A DNA stretch of 64,000 nt from assembly GCF_030463565.1 (NCBI RefSeq), contig NC_134653.1, positions 32,611,150 through 32,675,149 of the forward strand. The letters run 5' to 3'. Of the stretch, positions 32,910-44,200 are shown in pieces. This stretch comes from Pelecanus crispus. Lineage: Eukaryota > Chordata > Aves > Pelecaniformes > Pelecanidae. The position numbers and the translations under genes are program-made. Each line of letters begins with the position of its first letter. The stretch's first letter is position 1. The notes under the pieces are model-generated. The model was given only the letters and a program-made list of their open reading frames with translations. It made no database searches and was not told the DNA's origin.

Positions 32910-35900
32910 ACTCCTGTGAGTACTGCAACAGCAAACAGATATTAGGGCAGCAAGTCATTCCTTTATTCAAATAATTAAACTTTCCTCAAGCATGCTCCTC
33001 ATCCTCTGGGCAGCCAGATCTCGCAGCTCCATTCCTGAGTACCCGCACACCGTTTATTGTAGTTAAAGTCCCTCTGTGTGTTGCAGATAACAGGATCAAG
33101 GATATGAACATTGTTGAATAACAGATTGGGAAGTGTTTTTCAGTGCCACAGCCAAGGGCCTTTTTAGCGTATTGTTCCTGGGCTCAGAGCTCCAAAAGTA
33201 GAATGTATTGAATAGAGCTGTTTCAGAATATAAAAAGCAGCCTTGCCCATAGCAGATTGTTTTTTGTTTTTGAATCAGGAAATTTCTCACTCTGATTATT
33301 TGTTCTACTAACATGAATTGTGTGCTTGCAATGTTGTCTGGTTCTGAGGACAAAAGAGTAACCAGATATGGCTACAATACCGAACACCACATGAAACTGA
33401 GTAAGAACTAGCAAGAATGGGGGGGGGGGGGGGGGGGGAATCAACAAAAAAAGAAATCTTCCAGTGCTGACACAACCCAAGTGCATGTCTGCAAAGGAAG
33501 TGGAGTGTGAAGGTGTGCGGCACTGGATTTCTCACACTGATCAACTTTGATCCAGTGGGGAGTGGGCGCTCAATTCTTCTCTCGGTGTATTCACACTGCA
33601 GTCCCTGAACTGTTTCTCCCCTGGGGAGCTAAACCCTCTGTGCTCCTGGGGAGCAGTGTTGGTTTGTAGCACCCTCATGTTGTGCTGTGTCTGCATTAAG
33701 TCTGGAGACACTACATCGTCTTTCAAAGTAAGTTGGGTCTGCTTAGTGCACGCTAATGGAGCTGTCATAGGAAATGGATGCTGAGTAGCTGGAATGCCAT
33801 TCCTTATTCTGCTGTAATGGTCCTGTGTAGAGATCTCTTCTTTTCCTAAAAAGAGCCCTAAGGTAAAAGAAGCTGGAGGTTTTAGGGATCGAAGCCAGCA
33901 CTGTGACTTGCATCCTGAAACTACTGATGTTAAAAAGTTTCAGGAGCAAATCCCCAAAATTGCTGAGCACCATGCTGATACAGCAAAGCGGTAAGCATAC
34001 GCTTAGCCTCCCAGAAATAATCTCATTTGCTTCAAGTGAGAAAGAACTGGTGGGACAAACATACCCACAATTTGCTGTAGATCCATGACAAGAATTAGTG
34101 ACTCTGCAAGTCACTGGCTGCTGCATGATTCTTACTTTCTTCGTGTATTAAAAGGCACTGAATCACTGTGATCAGTTAAATCCAAAGCGGCTTTTGCAGA
34201 GTTGATAGCAGGTTCAGAAATAAACTAATGTTTGTGTGATTTCCTGTAGAGAAGTGATTTAATTGATTCTGGTTTTTTGTTTTTTTTTTTTTTCTTTAAT
34301 TGCTTTGAAATCATTTGAGGGCCAGTGCACTGATAAACATGAGGTTAATTTCCTAACTAGCTGACAGTGATTTCAGCATTTTCATCAGTCAGTTGTTTTT
34401 CCTTTAGAGAGAGATTGGGTGGGGGAGAGTTGAAGAACAAAGGAGGAAAGCAATGAGTAAAAGGATATATTCAGTTTTGGACACCGTAGCATGTGCCACT
34501 GCTCGTAAACTGTGACTCAGCAGCTGGCCGAGGGCACAAACACCACTCCTTTTCGCAAAACAAACTGGAAAGGTTTTATTTAATAACTCTGCAGTGGTGT
34601 CCCTGAGACTGTTGTCTTTCTGTGAACTGCTTGGTTTACCTTTCTCCTCTTTATATTTTTACTCTATGTTTTCATTGTCTGCAGTGTGAAAATTGATATG
34701 GTAAATTGACATACATGTGATTGCTTCATACATTTTTAGAGGAACTGTTCCTGCATTTTAATAAAAGATCCTTAATTTTCTGCAGTGCCTGAAGAAGTTT
34801 CCAATATAGAATTAATGTTGAGAACTGAAGATCATCAACCCGTCAGCTACAATAGAAAGTTACCTAATTTTTTTCCATGCTTCTGTGAGTGTTTGAAAGA
34901 CTCTCAAGCAGCAAAAAGATGTGACTATGCGGGAGTATATTTTATCTTGAAATAAAACAGAATTATGCCAAGATTAACAAAACTATTTTTATAGCTGAGA
35001 GCTCAGGTTAAATACTAGCTTGTTTTTTAAGAATCTGAAGTGTGTAATTGTTACAGCGTAGGAACTATTTTTCTGACTTTTTTTTTATGGTGGCTCAGAA
35101 ATATTTATAGAGTATGACACAGCCAAGCATTCTTTTTTTTTTCTTGTTAGTTTATTGTTTTTGTTCTGGACTTCTTGCCATGTAGAGAGAGATGAATAAT
35201 GTTCATAGGAAGTTCCCAATTAGGGTTGTAACCAGGAACTGCCTCCTACGCTGTTGAAATGGGAGAGCTGTCACCCACAAGATGGGCAAAACAACGCTTC
35301 CCCAGTCAGGAGCTATTTATTCTAACAAAAGCTTATAACAAGATCAGGTGTGCGTGTGGGCTCTGTTAGCACTGCGTGGCAGCAGCCAAGCATAACATGG
35401 CCGGCTTTTTAGCATTTCAACTGTTTTTATCTTTGACTGTTGGGCAAGACATGTTCCATTGTCATAATCTGAACTTATTTTTTAACTAAAAGATCAAATA
35501 AGCTAATAAAGATGATACCTTTGCTGTATCTTTCTTGCCTATTTAACACACTGTCCAGCACATTTAGCTCTTCATTTATGACGGTTCTCTGGGACGTAGG
35601 ACGCCAACTGCCTGAGACACGAGTGGGCCACTCGGTTGCGTGCGGTTTCTGAGCGGCTTGGGACACCCGTGCCAAGTCCACGCCGCTGAGCGCTGCTCCA
35701 GCGTTGTTCCTGCGTGGGGGCAGCGAAGGGGTGGGAGTCTCTGGCTCGAAATGAATTGCAGTGAAAAATAACCCTTGCACCGTGGTTTTCCCCTGTTAAC
35801 TCTTTCACGTAATTTTCCGCTTTCTCTTTAATTACCTAAATGACAGCCTGCTTTCCTTCGTGTACTAATGGCCTCAAAATTAGTCGACCAATTCTGATCG

Positions 35901-36580
35901 TAGCTGGTGTCCTCCAAACTCCCTCCCTGCCCGCAAGCATTACCCACAGAGGGAATCTCTGCTTCTCAGGTTTTCTTCAAGTTTCCACAAGCCTTTAAAA
36001 GCACGTTTGATTCCTCTATCTGCAGAGAAACTATCCAGGCTCCGTCCTCAAATCCGCTGCTGTGGGTGTGACAAAAATTCCCCCCAAAAAGCCACCGATA
36101 GCAATACCACGGTGCTCGTCCCGAAGCTGTCCAGCAGCTGTACCGTATGTCAAACCCTAGAGGAATCGCTGCAACTTCCTAGCGTGAGCCCTGCTTCCCG
36201 GTTTAAATGTTTTAGTGTTAGTGGATGAATGCGCTGAACCCCCTCGTGAATTTAAAGTGCTCTGCTGATGGCTTTAAAATCAATACAGAAAACTGAACTC
36301 AGGCGGCACACCCGGGATCCACAGAGCCCTAGGATTTTGTGTCGGGGCTGCCCTGGATTTGTGGAATGGGAAGAAGGGGAATATTGGAGTTAATTTATTA
36401 AGGCACTAAGTGACTTACAAACTAACTGTATTATCTACCACGCTCTGAGGCTCATATCGAAACTGAAGCCGCATCAAACTCAGCTGCCTTGTTTCTGGAA
36501 GCATTACAAATACTCCAGGGAGTGCCTTTGCCATCGTATTCTCGCACCGAATTATTATTAAAGAAAACAAAGCTGCCGTT
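32910..36580. other. Intergenic, CCDC62 to HIP1R
   Basis: Mostly AT-rich sequence with no recognised exon. It contains a G20 homopolymer (33419-33438), a small isolated CpG-dense patch (about 35580-35740) and a 73-codon open frame (36007-36228) with two CxxC-like pairs but no recognisable family. None of these is enough to call a gene. Confidence 0.5.
33419..33438 (+). repeat. G20 homopolymer
   Basis: An uninterrupted run of 20 guanines. The length is likely to vary between individuals or to be a sequencing or assembly uncertainty. Confidence 0.9.
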
Positions 36581-36589
36581 CAGCTACGG

Positions 36590-38240
36590 CCTGCTTTCCG
36601 CAGGGGAGGCCGTGCTCTGCGCTGCTGGACTTCTCTGAGGGGAAGACCGAGAAGCCGGCGGCAACGAAGCTGCGAGACTCCTCAGCGTGCCGCGTGTCTG
36701 TTCGCAGGGGTGGTTCAGAGGAGGGTGAAGGGGGCTGTTGCGCTGTTAGAAACGGGACGTGGAATGGGAAATGATGGGAAATGGGGAGCCACGGTAGAGC
36801 GGGAAGGTTGGCGCCGTCTCCGACGCCGTCTCCGTCGCCTTTCCTGCGCCACGGCCGGCGCTTCGCGACGTGGGGAAGGGCCCGGGTGCCTTCTGCACGC
36901 GGGGGAGCGGGGCGGGAGGCCTCGGCCGCCGGTGTCCGGTTCACCCGGCTCCCTGCGCGGTGGCTTGGCGGGGCGGGCCGGGCCGGGCCGCTGTCGCCGC
37001 CGCTGTCGCCACCTGCCCGCGGGTGGGCGTGGGGCGGGCGGGGCCGGGCGCGGCCGCCAGGGGCGCCCTCGCGCGCGAGCGGGCGGGCGCGCGCGGCGCG
37101 GCGCAGCGCGCGGCCGGGAGGAGCCGGCGGGGGCGCCGGTGGCTGCCGGCCCGGTGCGCGGTGCCCGGTGCGTGGTGCCCGGTGCCCGGGCCACCATGAA
37201 CAGCATCAAGAGCGTGCCGGCGCGGGTGCTGAGCCGCCGCGGCGGGCACAGCCTGGAGGCGGAGCGGGAGCAGTTCGACAAGAGCCAGGCAAGGGCGGTG
37301 GGGGCCGTGCCCCGGTACCGGCTCCGGTTCCCGGGCTGGGCTCGGGGGGGGGGGGGTGGTGGTGGTGGTGCCGCCGCCGCGGGACCGGCCCCGCTCCGCG
37401 GGGCAGCGCCTCGGGGAGCGCCGTGCGCTGCAAGCGGGCGCTTCCCGGAGGGAGGGAGGGAGGGAAGGAGGGGACCCCCCCGCTGGGGCGGCGCGGCCGC
37501 CGTCCGTCCGTCTGTCCGCCCGTCCCCGCTACCGGCGCGGCGCCCGCTCCTCCGCCCCCGCCCGCCCCACCGCTTCCTCCCGCCGCGGCCCCGGGACGGT
37601 CCCGCGTGGGCACCGGCCCGTCCCGCCGCTCCCGGGCCGGGCACCGTGGCCGGGTCCCCGCCGTGCAGCAGAGCCCCGGGCAGGCGGTGCCCCCGCCGCC
37701 CCGCACCCTCCCGGGCCTTATCGGCAGGTAAACACGGCCCTGAGCAAACAGGGAAAGTTTTACGGCCCTGGCCGTGCCGGCGGGAGCGTGGCCGAGCCCG
37801 GTGCCCGCCGCAGGCAAGAGCCCGGGGCCGCCCCCCGGTGCCCGCGTCCCCGGGAGCGCCTGGCTCTGCATCCCCGCGATCCCCCCCCCGCTCCTGCTCC
37901 CGGTCCCGCGGCGGGGCACCGGCTGCCCCGACAAACCCGGGGGTGGTTTTGCACCGGGGATGGGTCGCCCCCCACGGCGCTGGGTCACGCGTGGGGTCTC
38001 CCCGCGGGGGTCGGGGTGCCCGGCCCCGGGGAGGGTGGCGGAGTGAAAAGAAAGCCCAAAGGCGTTTGTGCCGCGCGGTGTCCGGCTTGGACGGGGGTGT
38101 CCGTAGCCCTTCCTGCGGCCCCCGCGGGGTGGGCGATGCTTGGGCGCCGACGGGGCTGGAGTACGGCTTATGGAAAATTAATTACTCCAGCAGCGTGGGC
38201 AGGGACGGACGGAGGGACGGGCTCGCCAGGTGCCCCCACA
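36590..38240 (+). promoter_or_regulatory. HIP1R: CpG-island promoter and first exon region of HIP1R
   Basis: An extended, very CpG-rich island surrounds the HIP1R start codon (37196, context GGGCCACCATGA, a full Kozak match). No TATA box is evident. Long open frames in the island (for example 36710-38284) reflect base composition. GC-richness continues through most of the 5.2-kb intron 1. Confidence 0.75.
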
Positions 38241-41200
38241 AAAATAATACTGCCCCGCCGGCACGCATCCCCCGACCCCTCTGATTTTGCAGGCTGCAAA
38301 TTCATCGCAGCTCTTTTTCCCCTTTGCCCCATTGCGTTGCTGGTCCTTCCCCGGCCCCTGGGCTGGTTTGGCCCCGGAGAGGGCCGATGAGGGCAGGTGG
38401 CGATTTCGGGTCTTGCGGGGTCATGGTGCCTCTCGGCCGTGCTGGATAGGAAGCGGAGCTCGTTGGGTTTGGGTAGCAACACAAGAAAACCGGCAATTCC
38501 GGTTCCTTCTGGACACGTCTCCTTCAGTCGTCCCGCTGGGCACCGCTGATAATCGCGACGGGAGCGCTGCCTCGTGCGCCGAAGGGCAGCCCGTGCCGGC
38601 CGGGCGGGAGCGCGTCCTTCCTCCCTGCCTTCCGCCCTTCCGTGACGTTTTGGGCTTTTTGGTGGGATTTGTGCCCCACATGGGTGCGACTTCGCTCGTG
38701 GCCGCAGGGTTGCCTTGGGCAGAGCCACGTATGGGGCGAGCGGGTGGTCGCTCTCTCTTAGAGCTAAACCTGAGGCTCGCTGGCTGGCGGTCGCAACCAC
38801 CACCCAAAACTGACCTTTTTTCCAGTGTCCGCTGAAAAACTGTCCTGAAGGAGCTTTATCCTAACGTGGCTTCCCGTAGCAGTGCTTTGGGTGAGAGCAA
38901 AACTGTTCCAGTGTCAGTATGCGGGCATTGATCGGCCTTTTACGTCTAATTATAGCAGCTGCAGAGACGGCCGCCGGTCGCCTTTGTATCGTGGGGAGGC
39001 CGGTGGCACGTCCCCTCCGCGCGCCTTTGCCGGCTGAGGGTGTCACACCAGCCTGGAGAACGATGCTGCCGAAACCGAGCGCCCCATCTCCTTTCCCCCA
39101 GCGAAGGCCGAGGCAATGCCTGCGGGTGCGGACAGAGGTTGCCGGCCCTGGTGTGATCCCGGATGCTTGTGGGTGACGTGAAGACCACATGCTTTCCCTG
39201 AAAATGCTTTTTGAGGTCTTGTGTCGGGGTGATGCAGACGTCCCCCTCGGAGCGGCTGCGTGTGGAACGTGGGAAGCCGCCATCCCGCAGCGGGCGCTTG
39301 CTCTGCAGCCTGGCAGGAGGCAAAGCTTGCCCTTTTCTGCGGCCAATTTTTGCTTTTCTTAAATTAGAAGGTTAAAAATCCAACGAGCTCCAGAGCTGCC
39401 AGGAATACAGCGTAGGTGACTGCTGAGTGGTGCTTTTTTGGTGTAATTTGGGAAGGAGAAGTGTTAGGAAGGGAACTCCGGAGCAGCCGTTTGCAGTTCG
39501 GCTGATCTGGCAGCCCTTGCGCCACCCGGCCGGGGAGGTTTCCAGCTCGACGTCCTGCTGCCAAAAAATCACTCCCTGCCACGGCGTCGCGCCGGGACCC
39601 GGCGTTCACCTGCCGGGTGGGGATTGCGGCCCTGCGGGATGCCGGGGTTTAGGGGAGCCGTGGGCGGGGAGGATCGCGCCGTAATTAAAAGCAGCCTGGA
39701 AAGAAAGGGTGGATGTAAACTGCGCTCCTTCATTTGGGCGCTTTGATCCCAGCTTTAGTCACTGGCTTGGTACGTGAGGGCTGTGAGTAAGGCATTCGGG
39801 CTGCGCCCGTGTGGGCTCCCACAGCCCGCTGCCAGGCAGGTTTTGGGGTTGGACCCCCCCCGCTGGCGGGGCCAGGGCTGCACCGCTCCCCGGCAGCGGT
39901 GGGGAACCATCCGCAGGTGGCATGAAGGTTTCGGCCAGGCTGGTTGCACACCTGCAGTGACAACGGGGACCTGCCCGTCTCCAGATGTGCCGATGATGTC
40001 CCAAGAGGCTGGGTGGGGGTGAATCTCCCCGTTTCGGAGCCGTCCTCCACGGCCCAGCTTCGCCAGGCAGCCGGCAGGGACATCCTGAAGGCACGCGTGT
40101 CCCAGGCTGCAGCATCGCCCCGTGCCCATCCCTGCTCCCACCGTCCCCTTTTTTGGGGACATCCTGGCCAGCCCAGGGTTTGGAGGCAGCAAAAGCCAGC
40201 AGCCCTGAGGGATTGGCATTGGTTTGGTGCCACTGTGGTTTATTTGGGACCACGCTGGACGTGGCATCTCCGTCATGGCGGTGCCGCAGGTGGGCTGGGG
40301 GCTGCCCCTGCACGGGTCCGCTCCTCTGTGCTCGACATAAAATGGCTCAGTTGAAACCTCTGTGCTGAATCACCAAGGATGAAACTAGCCTCTCCGGTAG
40401 CTCCCAGGCTGACTTTTGGCTGGTCAGGCTGGAAACGAGCTTACGGGCAGTAGACGCAATAAAACCACCAGAACCAGTGGGAGTTGCAGCCTGGTTTTGG
40501 GACAGGCCAGCTGGGTCCCAGCCCTATCCCTATTCTGCTGGGCAGCGCCGGGAAGCCGAGCTCCCATCCCACATCGGAGATGGCGTTTCCTTTCCCGGGG
40601 GTTTGCCTTCATCTCGCGCGTCAGCCCCTCCGGCTGCAACTCCTCCCGGCCCGCAGGGCTCGAGGCTGAGCCCGGCTCCCGCCGATGGGTTGGGACGAGC
40701 GTGATGGGTTGGGACGAGCGTGTCGTGCTGCTCCCACACGCGGCGGGCAGTCAAAAATCCAGGTTTGGGAGATGTCTGCCCCGCTCCACCCCCATGCAAA
40801 GCACCTCAATAAGATGTAATAACTCGTTTAGCAGCTCTTCGCTGCAAGATACGTTTCCAAGCCCTGCCTTGCAAAACCGTTGGCTTGTCGCTCTCTGGTG
40901 CGTGATAAACCCTGCTTTCTGTCAATAAACTGTCACTTTGGTGTCGTACCGGGGGTGCCGGCAGCCCTGAGGACCCGTGGGCACATCTCGTCGCCAGCTG
41001 ATCCGTGGTGGAGGGTGCAGCCTGTCTGCCAGCTCCAGCCTTTCGGGTGGCTGCGGAGGTGTCGGATGCTTTGGGAGAGGCGGCTGCACTGCGAGTGCCT
41101 GTTCCTGGGCACTCCAGGCTCATTAACCTTCGGGGATAAGAGGATTACAGCAAGTCACCGGCTTAACTCTGCTGCTGCTTTATGGCCCCACGTGGCGGGG

Positions 41201-44200
41201 TAACGTCGGGGCTTCCCCCAGTGCAGGAAATCAAAACCAGCGTCTTTTGGGGCTGTTTCACTTTTTGGGATGCATTCACAGTGTTTTGGCTGCTGTCGTG
41301 CCTGGCTCGTGGGACTTTTTGGGCTCCCTGGGGGTGGATTTGGTGCACTGACACCTGCAGCGTCGCCCCTTTGGCAGGGCGTCAGGTTCCTCTTGCATAA
41401 GTCAGGAGCACTCGATAACCTGGCGTCGGGTTCCTCCTCCTGCAGGAAAGTGCCTCGATTCGGAGGTGTCCCCTGGACAAGCAGCTGTGTCGAAGCAGGT
41501 GCTTTCCCCAGGAGGGGAGATGAGATTTTTTTAAGGTTTTACGGCTCGTTGGGGCTGCAGGGAGGGACCGGGTTTCTCTTCCGGCATAAGTGCCGGTGGC
41601 GGGGCCGCTTCCTGCCTTCCCAGCTGGGACCTTTTTCCTCCACGGGTGACCGAGGGCTCACAGACACAGGCACAGACCAAGCGCTTGTGCGAGGGCGACG
41701 CAGCCCAGCTGAGTCTGCAGGGACCTGGGGAGGAGGAGGAAAATCCTCATCGATCACAGCAACTCAGTTTTGCAGCCCGTCATCAGGCGGGAGACGCGAC
41801 CAACCCCTGTCTGGGGTCGTTTTTTTGGACTAAACCCATAATTTAAAGTGCGCTGTGATCAAACACATTAAAATGTAGATAATCCTCCTCTGATAATCAC
41901 ATCATTCTGGATTTTTGCTCCGTCGAAATGGACATCGCAGCCACCGCTCCCTCCTTGCTCAGGGGCTGCGTTTTCCCCACGTGCTGTTTGCATGCAGCAA
42001 CGCCGTCAACACCCCCCCCCACTGCTCCCTGGTTCAAAGGCTCCTTGTGATTAGAGAAACAACCCTGGAATTTGGCATCTCGCTGTCCTGCTTTAATGGT
42101 CCCTGGGCACGGCGCTGAGTTCAGGCTGCAAAAACACCGTTTGTTTACTTGGGACGGGGACAGCAAGGAGCGTCAGCAGCTGAGCACCGGTAGTGGCCCG
42201 GCTCCAACCGATCGTGCTGGGGATGGGGGGGTTTAATGGGCTGCTTTGATCCTGGATAAAAAAAGCCTATTTTGGTGGGTCGTGAATGGCTTTAAGGTGA
42301 CAAATGTGTTATAAAATTCAGGGTATTCTCCAAAGGTGCCGCGTGGTCAGGCTGTTCCCACAGCTCTTCGCTTTCGGGGGCTGTGGGTTGGGGACCGCGA
42401 GGGTCGTGCTGCTGCTGACGGCCGCTCTCTCCTCCTCTCGCAGGCCATCAGCATCAGCAAAGCCATAAATACCCAAGAAGCACCGGTGAAGGAGAAGCAT
42501 GCCCGTCGTATCCTTTCCCTTGGCTCGCCTGGTCAGTGTGGAGGAGATCCAGCGCTGAGGCAGGAGGGGTTTCACCCTGTGGGGCTGGAGCCACGGGAGT
42601 TTTGGGAGACGGGAGACCCGTGCAAAGCTTGGTTGGGGGATGGCATCATGTAGGGTCATCCCTCAGTGAAAATGCAAAGGGCAGTGGAATAAAATTGCAT
42701 TTCTTTGGCAATAAAATGCAAAGGGCCCCGGTGTGCCCTGCAGCAGGGGAAGGTGCACCAGGAAAAAAAGAAATGGGGGTTTTATCTGCGGGTGCAGCAT
42801 CGCACCGCTGATCTCTGTGCCTGTGGTACGCTCGGTGCGTGTCCCCTTTTTAATGAAAGCTGAACAGGAATAGTCCCCAGCCCCACCTGTCCCCTGCTCC
42901 GGTGTGTGTCAGGTTGGCCTTGACCGCAGGGAAGGGATCATCCTGGGGACGCACCACGAGAAGGGAGCGTTCACCTTCTGGTCCTACGCCATCGGGCTGC
43001 CCCTGCCCAGCAGTGCCATCCTCAGCTGGAAGTTCTGCCACGTCCTGCACAAGGTCCTGCGTGACGGCCACCCCAACGTGAGTGTCCCCTCTGAAACATC
43101 CCTCCCGCATTGCCACCGGGGGGAATTTTTGGTTCTTGCCGATGCCCCTCTGCGCAGAGGGTGGGTTTCCTTCCCTGCCCCGGCCACCTTTCCCAGGCCG
43201 TGGGGCTGTGAAGCACTCTGTTGTCTCACATTTTTGAAACCTCCCTGTGCAAAGCCCCAACCTCTGGTTGCCATTGAAGGTCTTGAACTTCAAAGCTGGA
43301 GTGGCGTAAGGGGCTGGATCCATCCCCTTCCTCAGCTTCAGGGCAGGCAGGTGGGCGCTCGCCCAGCTCCGTGCCAGCCCCACCATGCCTCATCCCTCCT
43401 GTTTTTGTCGCCAGGTCCTCCAGGACTGCCAGAGGTACCGCAGCAACATCCGAGAGACGGGGGACCTGTGGGTGAGTGGGGCGAAGCGGAGGATGGTGCC
43501 TTCCTAGGGCCTTTGGGGTGGGTGCTGAAAGGCATCGTGGGCACGGGGAGGACAAAGCACCGCCTGAAATAACCCATTGCCCCTGACTCGGCTGGGTGAT
43601 GGCTACCCACACGGTGAAGGGCAAGAGGGTGAGAGCCACAGGGCTGGCGTGGGTTCGCCAGCATGCACGGGCTCTGCCAGATCCTGTTGCATCCCTCTGG
43701 ATTTGCCACCTTTCCCCTTGTGTCTCTGGCAGGGCCATTTGCACGACAGGTATGGGCAGCTGGTGAGCATCTACACGCGGCTCCTCCTCACCAAGATCTC
43801 CTTCCACATCAAGGTGAGAGACTCTGCTGCCTCCGCACCCTGCCGTGCCGGCGTACGGGGCTTCACCAGGGGTTGTGTCGCACCAGCAAAAATAATAGCA
43901 GCAACTGCTGGTTTGTTTTTTTTTTTTTCCTTTTACAAAGCATCCCGAGTTTCCCCCAGGCCTCGAAGTGTCGGATGAGGTGCTGGAAAAGACCGCGGGG
44001 ACGGACGTGAACAACATGTGAGTGTCCTGGCAGGAGCAAAGCAACCAGCGCGTGGTCGCCGGCTCTGTGCCACCTTGCTGGCAGCATCCTGCTAACGGAA
44101 CAGCTCCTGTTCAGGGCAGCCATCGGTGTTTTATAAATCGGTTGGATGGTGCCCAATTCGTCCTGCACCCACAGAGTGGTGAGGAGTGTAAATGCAGGGA

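Noticed and set aside
36007-36228. 73-codon frame with CxxC-like pairs
   Set aside because: No known zinc-binding spacing or family is recognised, and no supporting splice or promoter context is seen.
36710-38284. 524-codon plus-strand open frame and overlapping frames on both strands
   Set aside because: It lies in the HIP1R CpG island, is rich in Pro, Arg, Gly and Ala, and crosses the real HIP1R exon 1 in another frame. It is a product of GC composition.
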